Source: Oncomelania hupensis (taxonomy: Eukaryota; Mollusca; Gastropoda; Littorinimorpha; Pomatiopsidae). Taken from it: a stretch of 64,000 nt of DNA. The notes under the pieces are model-generated. The model had not been told where the DNA came from. It was given only the letters and a program-made list of their open reading frames with translations, and did not search any database. Below, in pieces: positions 23,895-37,300 of this stretch. The DNA lies in NCBI GenBank assembly GCA_036898135.1, contig CM072523.1, forward strand, positions 3,975,959 to 4,039,958, read 5' to 3'. How positions within the stretch are numbered: the first letter of the stretch is position 1; every line of letters begins with the position of its first letter. The translations under genes were made by a program, and so were the position numbers.

Positions 23895-25005
23895 TTATTT
23901 ATTATTACTAGTGTTATTATAGCATCGGATAATTAGAAGAAAAAAAGTTGCATTGAATTCACACACGCAGTGGAAAAATAGGGATTTTCAAAAGTGTTAT
24001 TGTTCTTGGTGGTGCTGAGACTCGCCTTTATTTTAAAGAAACAAAAGAAAAACATGAAATCATTGACCACAATCTGAAGTGTCTGCAAACCAAAAAGTAT
24101 CAAAATCGAATCAACCCTTTATTAAACACAGCGCAAATGGTGTTTAGAACATGTTGAAGCACTTTGACCTTGACCCTTTTGTTGTATCAATTTTTATTCA
24201 TCAGATTAACAAAAGTTGTACTGATAAATGTTACTTATTTAATTATTAATTAATTAATTACTTGACCCTTTACAAATATACCAATGATGTAACATACTTG
24301 GCATTATCCGCAAAGTTAAAACGATGAATTTTGGTTCAGTTATTCTTTAGATTATGCAAAAAGTGTGTTTTAAACTAAAAAGTGAAATTGGGAGGCACTA
24401 ATCGACCAATGGGCTGGATGTTTTTTCTAGAACACTGTTAAATGTTTTATGATATTATTTATTTATTACTATGACAATAGTTGTGTTCTGCATTGTTCAC
24501 ACACACTCGAAGTAACAGCAAAAAAAACCTGACAACTAGCATTTTGCAAAGCGTTAATTTTTGTGAAGCTGTCCTGTCTCGGTTTCATGGAAAATAGCAA
24601 ATGGAACGATGGGCCATGTGACTCTTTAAACTATCCGCAAGCTAAAAATAATCAAACTCTGATCAGCTAATTTTTAGATAACAATGCAAAACTTGTGTAG
24701 TAAATGATGCATCTCATTGACCTTGACCTTTGAGAAAGTGCCAGTACCAATGACTCGACAGGCTTAAAACAGCGGTTAAGGTATCTGCGTATGAAAAATA
24801 CTTAAAAGCGGTCTAGTCATTTGTGATAAATGCAAAACTAGTGTTTTGAACAGAAAAAGTAATACATGAGACATATCGGGGCGAGCCAGAGACCAACAGA
24901 TTGCCACTGACTGATTACATTACATTACATGGTTATTGCTTTAGGTCCAGCCACTGCCTGATTCGCCAGAGGTTTAAATACTTGTATACCAAAATAATAA
25001 TTAAA
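23895..25005. repeat. Degenerate repeats of about 300 bp with TTGACCTTGACC motifs
   Basis: Three loosely similar units share a phrase like TATCnGCAAnnTAAAAAnnAT, then ATAACAATGCAAAACTTGTG, and a CTTTGACCTTGACC or ATTGACCTTGACCTTTG box (24168, 24717). No coding potential is seen. Confidence 0.5.
24917..24949 (-). mobile_element. Extremely 5'-truncated R insertion
   Basis: Only the R 3' end is present (an ACATTACATTACATGG tail, then TATTGCTTTAGGTCCA). It is flanked by near-identical direct repeats, GCCACTGACTGATT (24903-24916) and GCCACTGCCTGATT (24950-24963). This is a 33-bp retroposition event. Confidence 0.7.
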
Positions 25006-25009
25006 ATTG

Positions 25010-25600
25010 TTTCAGGCGTTTGTAAGATATTGATAACATGTTTAGTTATTATATGATAACATATTGATAACATGTTTAGTAATGATATGATAAAGAAACA
25101 ATATTGATAGCATATTTAGTAATATGATAATGATAAAATATTGATAACATGTTTAGTAATGATATGATAATGAAACAATTTTGATAGCATGTTTAGTAAT
25201 GATATGATAATGATAAGATATTGATAACATGTTTAGTAGATCTAATGATATGATAATTATAAGATATTAATAACATGTTTAGTACTAAGATATTAATAAC
25301 ATGTTTAGTAATAAGCTATTGATAACATGTTTAGTAATAAGATATTGATAACATGTTTAGTAATAATATAATAAGATAATGATGTTTAGTAATGATATGA
25401 TAATGCTAAGATATTGATGTTATAATAATAAAATATTTATAACAAGTTTAGTAATGATATGATAATGATACGATAGTGATGACATGTTTAGTAAATGATA
25501 TAATAATGATAATATTGGTAACATGTTAATGTTAGTAATGATATGATAATGATAAGATATGATTAAATGTTAGTAATGATATGATATTGATAATAAATGC
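25010..25600. repeat. Degenerate AT-rich tandem repeat (about 40 bp)
   Basis: Irregular repetition of GATAACATGTTTAGTAATGA and TATGATAATGATAAGATATT, with many length variants. Confidence 0.8.
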
Positions 25601-25805
25601 TATACGCGCCTTATTCCTTATTCAGACTCCAAGCGCGGCGATCTGTTACCAACATACACCTTCACTCCTACAAACACAACAACCCCTTGGGGTCATGAGC
25701 AATCTTGCCACTGTAGATTGTTCTAACCTATAAAGGGAAAAGTGAAAGACCCAGTTGAAAACCTGTCTTTCTTTTATAGGCAAGACCGAATCACTGCGGC
25801 AACAG

Positions 25806-26330
25806 TATCCCCCGTTGGAGTGCCGGGGGTTTCAGTATAATTAGTATCCCCACTTTCTGGAAATTTAGTGCTTTAAATTCCCACTGTCGCTGTCTTCCTC
25901 GTTTGCTCTTCTTCGCTAGATCAATGACCTACCTTTTTTCTTGAAAACTCTTCCTGGACAAGACTCCTTGTTTGTGTATGAGGTCTGTTGGATCAGCTTG
26001 GGAGTATTGGACGCTTTCTGCCGGGTGGTCACTAGGGCTTCCTATGATGTTATTATTTGGCAATGTGGGCATTTTATATGTATGTGTTTTGTTGATAATT
26101 TATAATGATGTTTGTATTCTATTTTGATTTGTAACCGGGGGTTCGAGTAGTTGGGGTAAAGCCTCAGCCGTCCCCTGCGTGGGATGTCTTTATTGTAAAG
26201 TGACTGGCCGGTGGAGGGCATTCAGTTTTCCACTAGGGTTGTTTCAGCAGATCTTTTATGCGGATCTGGGGTTGTCCGGTCCTGATTTGGCTCGGAAGAG
26301 TCCGCTGGACCTAAAGCAACAATCAATCAA
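25806..26330 (+). repeat. R repeat copy
   Basis: Starts CCCCGTTGGAGTGCCGGGGG and ends GAGTCCGCTGGACCTAAAGC, followed by an AATC-type tail rather than ATGTA. Collinear with 47705-48287. Confidence 0.8.
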
Positions 26331-26519
26331 TCAAACAAACATACACAACAAACACACATTCATCATTCAAACGCCAAACATGAGTTGACCCCAGCGACCT
26401 TGACCTTTGATGTAGAGCAAATACGATGGCACAAGAAGCTGGCCTATAACCCTAGAAACATTTGTATGAAGTTTTATCAAAACCTGTCTCGTGGTTCTTG
26501 AGAGATGACGCGCTTTGTT

Positions 26520-29500
26520 CCGATCAACATTTGGTTCTTTGTGGTTCCTGACCAGATACTGCTGGAAATAGATCAACATTTGGTTCTTTGTTGTTCATGA
26601 CCACATACTGCTGGAAATAGATCAACATTTGGTTCTTTGTGGTTCCTGACCAGATACTGCTGGAAATAGATCAACATTCGGTTCTTTGTGGTTCCTGACC
26701 AGATACTGCTGGAAATAGATCAACATTTGGTTCTTTGTGGTTCCTGACCAGATACTGCTGGAAATAGATCAACATTTGATTCTTTGTGGTTCCTGACCAG
26801 ATACTGCTGGAAATAGATCAACATTTGGTTCTTTATGGTTCCTGACCAGATACTGCTGGAAATAGATCAACATTTGGTTCTTCGTGGTTCCTGACCAGAT
26901 ACTGCTGGAAATAGATCAACATTTGATGATTCTTTGTGGTTCATGACCAGATACTGCTGGAAATAGATCAACATTTGATTCTTTGTGGTTCATGACCACA
27001 TACTGCTGGAAATAGATCAACATTTGATTCTTTGTGGTTCCTGACCACATACTGCTGGAAATAGATCAACAGTTGGTTGTTTGTGGTTCATGACCAGATA
27101 CTGCTGGAAATAGATCAACATTTGATTCTTTGTGGTTCATGACCAGATACTGCTGGAAATAGATCAACATTTGATTCTTTATGGTTCCTGACCACATACT
27201 GCTGGAAATAGATCAACATTTGATTCTTTGTGGTTCATGACCACATACTGCTGGAAATAGATCAACATTTGATTCTTTGTGGTTCATGACCACATACTGC
27301 TGGAAATAGATCAACATTTGATTCTTTGTGGTTCATGACCACATACTGCTGGAAATAGATCAACATTTGATTCTTTGTGGTTCATGACCAGATACTGCTG
27401 GAAATAGATCAACATTTGATTCTTTGTGGTTCATGACCACATACTGCTGGAAATAGATCAACATTTGATTCTTTGTGGTTCATGACCACATACTGCTGGA
27501 AATAGATCAACATTTGATTCTTTGTGGTTCCTGACCACATACTGCTGGAAATAGATCAACATTTGGTTCTTTGTAATTCCTGACCACATACTGCTGGAAA
27601 TAGATCAACATTTGATTCTTTGTGGTTCCTGACCAGATACTGCTGGAAATAGATCAACATTTGGTTCTTTGTAATTCCTGACCACATACTGCTGGAAATA
27701 GATCAACATTTGATTCTTTGTGGTTCCTGACCAGATACTGCTGGAAATAGATCAACATTTGATTCTTTGTGGTTCATGACCAGATACTGCTGGAAATAGA
27801 TCAACATTTGATTCTTTATGGTTCATGACCAGATACTGCTGGAAATAGATCAACATTTGATTCTTTATGGTTCATGACCACATACTGCTGGAAATAGATC
27901 AACATTTGATTCTTTGTGGTTCATGACCAGATACTGCTGGAAATAGATCAACATTTGATTCTTTGTGGTTCCTGACCAGATACTGCTGGAAATAGATCAA
28001 CATTTGATTCTTTGTGGTTCATGACCAGATACTGCTGGAAATAGATCAACATTTGATTCTTTGTGGTTCCTGACCACATACTGCTGGAAATAGATCAACA
28101 TTTGATTCTTTATGGTTCCTGACCACATACTGCTGGAAATAGATCAACATTTGATTCTTTGTGGTTCCTGACCAGATACTGCTGGAAATAGATCAACATT
28201 TGATTCTTTGTGGTTCATGACCAGATACTGCTGGAAATAGATCAACATTTGGTTCTTTATGGTTCATGACCAGATACTGCTGGAAATAGATCAACATTTG
28301 ATTCTTTGTGGTTCATGACCAGATACTGCTGGAAATAGATCAACATTTGATTCTTTATGGTTCCTGACCACATACTGCTGGAAATAGATCAACATTTGAT
28401 TCTTTGTGGTTCCTGACCAGATACTGCTGGAAATAGATCAACATTTGATTCTTTGTGGTTCATGACCACATACTGCTGGAAATAGATCAACATTTGATTC
28501 TTTGTGGTTCATGACCACATACTGCTGGAAATAGATCAACATTTGATTCTTTGTGGTTCATGACCACATACTGCTGGAAATAGATCAACATTTGATTCTT
28601 TGTGGTTCATGACCACATACTGCTGGAAATAGATCAACATTTGATTCTTTGTGGTTCCTGACCACATACTGCTGGAAATAGATCAACATTTGATTCTTTG
28701 TGGTTCATGACCAGATACTGCTGGAAATAGATCAACATTTGATTCTTTGTGGTTCATGACCAGATACTGCTGGAAATAGATCAACATTTGATTCTTTGTG
28801 GTTCCTGACCACATACTGCTGGAAATAGATCAACATTTGATTCTTTGTGGTTCATGACCAGATACTGCTGGAAATAGATCAACATTTGATTCTTTGTGGT
28901 TCATGACCAGATACTGCTGGAAATAGATCAACATTTGATTCTTTGTGGTTCCTGACCACATACTGCTGGAAATAGATCAACAGTTGGTTGTTTGTGGTTC
29001 ATGACCAGATACTGCTGGAAATAGATCAACATTTGGTTGTTTGTGGTTCCTGACCACACACTGCTGGAAATAGATCAACATTTGGTTCTTTGTGGTTCAT
29101 GACCAGATACTGCTGGAAATAGATCAACATTTGGTTCTTTGTGGTTCCTGACCAGATACTGCTGGAAATAGATCAACATTTGGTTCTTTATGGTTCATGA
29201 CCAGATACTGCTGGAAATAGATCAACATTTGGTTCTTTGTGGTTCCTGACCAGATACTGCTGGAAATAGATCAACATTTGGTTATTTATGGTTCATGACC
29301 AGATACTGCTGGAAATAGATCAACATTTGGTTCTTTGTGGTTCATGACCAGATACTGCTGGAAATAGATCAACATTTGGTTCTTTGTGGTTCATGACCAC
29401 ATACTGCTGGAAATAGATCAACATTTGGTTCTTCGTGGTTTATGACCAGATACTGCTGGAAATAGATCAACATTTGGTTCTTTGTGGTTCCTGACCAGAT

Positions 29501-30950
29501 ACTGCTGGAAATAGATCAACATTTGGTTCTTTATGGTTCATGACCAGATACTGCTGGAAATAGATCAACATTTGGTTCTTTATGGTTCATGACCAGATAC
29601 TGCTGGAAATAGATCAACATTTGGTTCTTTGTGGTTCCTGACCAGATAAAAAAGGTAAAGGTAGTCCCATAGCCTTGTGGCCGTAGGGGAGCGTGATGTT
29701 GGAGATCACACTTATCTTGGGCCAGCGTAATGAGGGTGATGCCCAACTCTCTCCCTCGCTGCTTTACCTTCCCCACCCTCAAGAGAGTAGGTACTCAATC
29801 ACAGTTGAGTCAACTGGGGGCGTTGTTATTTGTCGCTTCACGCCTTAGCGGTCACCCATCCAAGTGCTAACCGCACCGGACGGTGCTTCACTTTCGACAC
29901 AGTAGCGAGTGCTCCAACCACTGCACTATCCGACACCTGACCAGATACTGCTGGAAATAGATCAACATTTGGTTATTTATGGTTCATGACCAGATACTGC
30001 TGGAAATAGATCAACATTTGATTCTTTGTGGTCCCTGACCAGATACTGCTGGAAATAGATAAACATTTGGTTCTTTGTGGTTCCTGACCAGATACTGCAT
30101 GCTGGAAATAGATAAACATTTGGTTCTTTGTGGTTCCTGACCAGATACTGCATGCTGGAAATAGATCAACATTTGGTTCTTTGTGGTTCCTGACCAGATA
30201 CTGCATGCTGGAAATAGACCAACATTTGGTTCTTTGTGGTTCATGACCAGATACTGCTGGAAATAGATCAACATTTGGTTCTTTGTGGTTCCTGACCAGA
30301 TACTGCTGGAAATAGATCAACATTTGGTTCTTTGTGGTTCCTGACCAGATACTGCTGGAAATAGATCAACATTTGGTTCTTTGTGGTTCCTGACCAGATA
30401 CTGCTGGAAATAGATCAACATTTGGTTCTTCGTGGTTCCGGACCAGATACTGCTGGAAATAGATCAACATTTAGTTCTTTGTGGTTCATGACCAGATACT
30501 GCTGGAAATAGATCAACATTTAGTTCTTTGTGGTTCATGACCACATACTGCTGGAAATAGATCAACATTTGGTTCTTTATGGTTCATGACCACATACTGC
30601 TGGAAATAGATCAACATTTGATTCTTTGTGGTTCCTGACCAGATACTGCTGGAAATAGATCAACATTTGGTTCTTTGTGGTTCCTGACCACATACTGCTG
30701 GAAATAGATCAACATTTAGTTCTTTGTGGTTCATGACCAGATACTGCTGGAAATAGATCAACATTTGGTTGTTTGTGGTTTTTGACCAGATACTGCTGGA
30801 AATAGATCAACATTTGGTTGTTTGTGGTTCCTGACCACATACTGCTGGAAATAGATCAACATTTTGGTTCTTTGTGGTTCTTGACCAGATACTGCTGGAA
30901 ATAGATCAACATTTGGTTCTTTGTGGTTCCTGACCAGATACTGCTGGAGA
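26520..30950. repeat. 49-bp minisatellite, about 84 copies, interrupted once
   Basis: Unit: ATTTGGTTCTTTGTGGTTCC, TGACCAGATACTGCTGGAAA, TAGATCAAC. Two common variants (TTTGGTTC and TTTGATTC) are unevenly spread: the A variant dominates about 27.1-29.0 kb and the G variant the ends. Forty-nine is not a multiple of three, so no frame stays open across it. A 288-bp SINE splits it at 29649-29936. Confidence 0.97.
29649..29936 (-). mobile_element. SINE with 5S rRNA-like promoter region
   Basis: On the minus strand the head contains GGTTAGCACTTGGATGGGTG followed by ACCGC, the A-box to C-box region of animal 5S rRNA (with AGTACTTGGATGGG in true 5S). It is preceded by a tRNA-like stretch, TAGTGCAGTGGTTGGAGCA. 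An unrelated body follows, ending CCTTTACCTTTTT. The 11-bp direct repeat CTGACCAGATA flanks it (29638-29648 and 29937-29947). The body recurs at 42950-43095. Confidence 0.85.
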
Positions 30951-30959
30951 TAGGGGGAA

Positions 30960-31174
30960 AAAAGCTAAAAATCAAGAGCTTAATATTACAGAAATATAAA
31001 TAAATACATACATAATGATGATGACAACGATGATGATGTCCACTTGTATCGTGCAAGTATTCATCCAACACGAATTCTCGGAATAAGGAGGATGCAACAA
31101 TACTGAAAAAATAAGAACATTAAATTTGTAAATTAATTAAAACTAGGTAATAGGAAAAAAATGGCATAATGGAA

Positions 31175-31230
<56 letters not shown>

Positions 31231-31314
31231 AACATTTGCATGGAATTTGCACTCGATCAACACAATCCACACTTGTTTGACAGATCCCAGTGACTACTGT
31301 CTTCAGAAGTGACC
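30960..31314 (+). promoter_or_regulatory. Upstream region of the giant gene
   Basis: AT-rich, with a (GA)n tract at 31177-31228. No convincing TATA box is seen. TACTGTCTTCAG ending at 31306 could be a 3' splice site of a non-coding first exon. That would make the CDS a single coding exon of a spliced gene. Confidence 0.35.
31177..31228. repeat. (GA)n microsatellite
   Basis: About 26 GA units roughly 90 bp upstream of the start codon. Confidence 0.95.
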
Positions 31315-34300
31315 ATGGCAACGCCTAGGAAGCGCGCCCGTTATGAAGACGACACGGAATTAACTACAGCGGTGAAGGACGAAGACTGGTGGAGGGTGGG
31401 GGCCATCTTGAGTAAAGGCGTGGTGTCAGACGACCAGCGTCAGTGGGCTGTACAGGAGGCAAGTGAGAAAGCAGATGACTTTATCATTTGTGATAACATC
31501 TTGCCTCACTGCAGTGATGATCAGCGAGACTCTGTGCTGACAACGCTGGTGACACGACGTATGTGGAGGTCTGTAGGCAAGTTGTTACAGCGAGGTGTTA
31601 GTGATGAACAACGTAGATGGGCTGTACAGGAAGCAAGTAAAGAAGAAAATGATTTTGGATTCTTTAATAAGATATTGCCTCACTGCAGTGATGATCAGCG
31701 AGACTTAGTGCTGACAACGCTGGTGACACGACGTATGTGGATATCTGTAGGCGAGTTGTTACATCGAGGTGTTAGTGATGAACAACGTAGATGGGCTGTA
31801 CAGGAGGCAAGTAAACGCATTAAATGTAAGCCAGATGAAGATGATGATTATTATGATTATGATTATTATTATAATGAAAATATGTTTTGTGATTACATAT
31901 TGCCTCACTGCAGTGATGATCAGCGGGACTCAGTGCTGACAACGCTGGTGACACGACGTATGTGGAGGTCTGTAGGTAAGTTGTTAGAGCGAGGTGTTAG
32001 TGATGAACAACGTAGATGGGCTGTACAGGAGGCAAGTAAAGAAGAAAATGCCTTTGACTTCTGTAATGTTATCAGGTCTCTTTACAGTGATGATCAGCGA
32101 GACTCATTGCTGACAACGCTGAGGAAACGACGTACACGGAGGTCTGTAGTCAAGTTGTTCCATCGAGGTGTTAATGGTGAAAAGCCTAGATGGGCTGTAC
32201 AGAGGGCAAATAAAGAAGAAAATGACTTTGACTTTTGTGATTACATCTTGCCTCACTGCAGTGATGATCAGCGAGACTCAGTGCTGACAACGCTGGTGAC
32301 ACGACGTATGTGGAGGTCTGTAGGCAAGTTGTTAGAGCGAGGTGTTAGTGATGAACAACGCAGATGGGCTGTACAGGAGGCAAGAAATGAAGAAATTGAC
32401 TTTGGCTTCTTTAATAACATCTTGCCTCACTGCAGTGATGATCAGGGAGACTCTTTGCTGACGACACTGGTAACACGACGTATGTGGAGGTCTGTAGGCG
32501 AGTTGTTACAGCAAGGTGTTAGTGATGAACAACGTAGATGGGCTGTACAGGAAGCAAGTAAAGAAGACAATGACTTTGGCTTCTTTAATAAGATATTACC
32601 TCACTGCTGTGATGATCAGCGAGACTCAGTGCTGGCAACGCTGGTAACACGACGTATGTGGATATCTGTAGGCGAGTTGTTACATCGAGGTGTTAGTGAT
32701 GAACAACGTAGATGGGCTGTACAGGAGGCAAGTAAACGCATTACATGTAAGCCAGATGAAGATGATGATTATTATGATGATTATGATCATTATTATAATG
32801 AAAATATGTTTTGTGATTACATCTTGCCTCACTGCAGTGATGATCAGCGGGACTCAGTGCTGACAACGCTGGTGACACGACGTATGTGGATGTCTGTAGG
32901 CAAGTTGTTCCAGCGAGGTGTTAGTGATAAACAACGTAGATGGGCTGTACAGGAGGCAAGTAAAGAAGAAAATGACTTTGACTTCCCTTTGAACATCTTG
33001 CATCATTGCAGTGATGATCTGCTGGACTCAGTGCTGACAACGCTGGTGACACGACGTATGTGGAGATCTGTAGGCAAGTTGTTAGATCGAGGTGTTAGTG
33101 ATGAACAACGTAGATGGGCTGTACAGGAGGCAAGTAAAGAAGAAAATGACTTTGACTTTTGTGATTACTTCTTGCCTCACTGCAGTGATGATCAGCGGGA
33201 TTCAGTGCTGACAACGCTGGTGACACGACAAATGTGGAGGTCTGTAGGCAAGTTGTTACAGCGAGGTATTAGTGATGAACAACGTAGATGGGCTGTACAG
33301 ATGGCAAATAAAGAAAATGACTTTGACTTTTGTGATTACATCTTGCCTCACTGCAGTGATGATCAGCGAGACTCATTGTTGACAACGCTGGTAACACGAC
33401 GTATGTGGTGGTCTGTGGGCGAGTTGTTACAGCGAGGTGTTAGTGATGAACAAGGTAGATGGGCTGTACAGGAGGCGATTACTCATGCAGATAACCCGGA
33501 CTTCTTTTGCCACGTCCTGTCACACAGTGACAATGGCCAGTTGGAGTCAGCGGTAAGAACAGGGATGGCAGAAATTGTGTGGAAAGGTGTACACAATAAA
33601 CACATATTGGGAAACCTGCACATGCTTCTTGAACAACGGCAAATCAAACTTTGTGATGCCACTGTACAAGTCGCAAGTAAGACGTGTAGTCACTCTGACT
33701 TCTTCACATACATATTTCCTCATTGTTCACACGATCAATGCACGTCGTTGCTGATGTATTTCATGAACCACGGAGCGTGGCATCACGTGGAAACCATCCT
33801 AAAACAAAAACAACAACACATCGCTAAATCGGAGATAAAGGTGTTCACTGACAATGTCAAAAAATGGAATGCAGACTTTCTCAACTGCGGTTCTATGTTT
33901 GAATCGTCTGTGTTACCTTCTTGTAGTACTGCCCAGATTGCAGAGGAGCTACAAAAGATGGTGGGGCAGGGTTTGTGGAATAACGTAGCTTCGATTTTGA
34001 AGAAAGGAGCAAACGATACGATAAGAAGATGGGCCGTGGAGGAGGCTTGTAGACATGACGACAGTGAACACTTCACAGAAAGCATATTGCCCTTCTGTGA
34101 TGATGACCAGGTTGGCACGATCCTTCTGCACTTTGTCAGAGGTGCACAATGGGAGGCAGCTGACGAGGTACTGAAGGGAAAGGTCAAGGCTGTTCAACGG
34201 ATATGGACCATAGAACAAGGGGCAAGTACTGCTAGTGATGCTGACTTTGCTCAGTATATTCTGCACCACAGCGACACAGACCAACTGGAAAACGTGTTTC

Positions 34301-37300
34301 AAACTCTGATAACACGGCGTCTGTGGCTGTCTGTGGACAAAATACTGGAAAAAGCTGTGAACGATTCATTGCTTAGCCGTGCTGTTACTTCTGCGTTACA
34401 ATGGTGCACCGATTGTGAGCTGACTGATCACATTGTGAAACACTGCACGGCTGAGCAACTGGTCGCCTTATTTACATCACTGGTGGAGAAAGGAATGTGG
34501 CGAGCTGTCGCTTACGTCATTGATAAAGGCCACGTCAGCGATCAACAGATGACACTAGCTGTCACAGAAGCCAGCAAAGTTGCCGATGAAGAACTTTTGT
34601 TTTCCTTGTTAGGCTGTTGCCCAAACAGCGTCCATGACCGAATCTTATCCAATGCAGTGGACAGAGAGCAGTGGTCTGTGGTGGCTAGATTGCTGGCAGG
34701 TGGAGTTTCTGACAACCTTCAACGGTCAGCAGTGGAAGAGGCCTGTAGGAAAGACAGCGGCGAACATTTTGTGAAACACATATTTCCATATTGTGCTGGT
34801 GATCAAGTGGACAGAGTGCTGAACACTCTGGTTGATAGGAAACAATGGCCAGGAGTTAGCACAGTGATGAACCATAAAGACTGCAGTGAAAGCGCTAAGA
34901 GAGTGGCTGTAGGTTCAGCACTGAAAACAGCAAATGGCTTGGATTTAGTGAGGTACATTCTTGCCCTCTGCAATGATACAGAGGTTTACACACTGCTCTC
35001 ATCCCTTGTAGACAATGGACAATGGGGAGCTGTTGGACAAGAACTGCAAATGAAGAATCTTACTGAAGAGAGTAGAAAATCGCTTTTGGAGATGTCCAGC
35101 TTGAAGATTGGTTTTGCAGACTTCTGCAAAGAAATGTTTCCCTATTGTACAGGCAAAGAATGCAATTCGTTGTTGACGCTTATGATCACACACAAAAAGT
35201 GGCAGCATGTTGAGAAACTGTTAAGCAAAGTCAACAGTGATAAACAACAATGGGCAATTGGTCAAATCAAACAGCAACAGTCTCAGTTTTTGTATGAAAG
35301 CGGCGTCTTTGACTTGTATATGCTTACGCTGTCCACTGGCCAGCTGATTGAAGAGGAACTTCCATACATCGTTGAACATGGGTACTGGAAAGCTGCAGGT
35401 AAAATCCTAAGTTTTGCACCACACCCAGAGCAACTACAGTCTGTCGTATCAAAAGTCTGTATGAAGGCTGGCGATCCTGATCTGACAGAGTTCTTCCTAC
35501 CTCATTGTCCGAAAGAACTGTTGGAGTCTGCACTGACCATCCTTGTGTCACGTGGAATGTGGAGGGCAGTAGGATTTGTTCTGCAACGAGGCATCAATAG
35601 GTTCGAACACGTGTGGGTTTTTGAAGAAGCCATGCAAACTGCAAGCGTCGTTGACTTCACTGATCATCTCCTCCCGTACTGTATGGACAACTCCCGTGAC
35701 AACGTGTTTGCCTTTCTCGTGAGCAATGGACAGTGGGAAAACGTGGGAAAGTTACTTTGTCAGGGTGTTAGTGAGCAACAACGACAACACGCCGTTGAGG
35801 AAGGCAGCACACGGGCGGATGGCTTCCATTTTGCAGAGTACATTTTGCCACATTGTGTAAATGACAAACTTCAACCTGTCCTGAATCAGCTACTGAAAAG
35901 ACAACAGTGGGATGCAGTGGGTTTGATACTAAAACGTGGTGTACCCACAGACGTCCACACTTGGGCGATGGAAAACTGTGTCAAACATGCCTCTAATTCT
36001 GATTTAATCAAATACATCATTCCTTTCTGTGGCAGATCACAACATGACTTGGTTATGATAGCTTTGATGACACGAGGTCTGTGTAGAGAAGAAATGAATG
36101 ACGTTGATAAACAATTTTTGTTGGAAGGCGCATCTGAAGTGATCAAGAAACGACTCGTGGATCCGAAAGATCGCGAAGAAACCCTACAAGCCTGCCATAG
36201 CATAAACAAAAGTAAACTACTGCTGTTCTTCATTCGTTGCCGTCTGTGGGACTGTGTGAGTTTTATACTGAAGGAAAGCACGGCTGAGGCGAAGGTCAAG
36301 GCAGCACTAGATACTGCTCATCGTGACAAAGAAGTCAGCGTCATCATTGACCAAATGGCCCAACAGCACTACTGGTCGTCGGTTGGGGAGATTCTGAGTC
36401 AGGAGGAAAATGAGTTGAAACATGGTCTTCCACGTCACTGGTCCGGACCACTTGGCATGCGGACGTTTGTGCAGAACGTTGTTCCTAGTCTTACTTCTGA
36501 CCAGTCAGAAGTGCTCCTGTCAGAGTTAACGTGTCGATGTCAGTGGAAGAGTGTGGGTGCAGTGCTGCAACATGGAGTGTCAGAAACGCTTCACAGGCGA
36601 GTCATCCATGAAGCAAGCCTCTTTGCGTGCGAAGATGACTTTATTGACTACCTCGTGCCCCACTGTGACATTGGCCAGGTTGTAACTGTGTTGCAAAACG
36701 TGTGTTCCCGGGGTCACTTACGATCAGCTGGCAATCTGATTCTAAAGGAGAAACATGACCTTCACAGCCCACAGCAAGAGGAATGTAAGAGAGGGGGCAT
36801 AAACCAGATCACGCTTCAGCTTGCACGTAAGAAATACTGGTTGGCACTAGCTTATCTACTGCACAACATGGAGGTGACTACTTCAACGGAGGTTACTAAC
36901 ATCAAACACAGTGGCGCCAGTGTGGATGAAGTGTTGGACTGCGTGCTGAAGCTGCTCATCAAGCACAGCCTTTGGGATGCCTTCAACGTTGCAGTACGGC
37001 ATGGCCTTAGTCTAACCATTCTCCAGTCAGCCATTAAAGAGTTATGCCAAACAGCACCTGAGGATGAAATATGTCACCGTGTTTTACCTTACTGCCCGGA
37101 TGAGCATCTTCCCACCATTCTCAGTCAGTTGCAGAGCAGTGGGTTTTGGAGGTCTGTTGGTTACGTGTTACAAAAACCTATCGACAGTCACCTGATGAAC
37201 CAAGCAATTGAAGCAGCAAGTAAAAAAGCGAGCGATCGTGAGTTTTCTGAATACATAGCCGTTTACTGTGGTCGTGCCAGTGCAGACACCGTCATGACTA

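Noticed and set aside
29820..29936. 5S rRNA gene
   Set aside because: Only the internal promoter-like part matches. The ends differ and it lies inside a 288-bp element with a TSD.
26520..30950. CRISPR-like regular repeat array
   Set aside because: Units are directly adjacent without unique spacers, and the context is a eukaryotic genome. It is a minisatellite.
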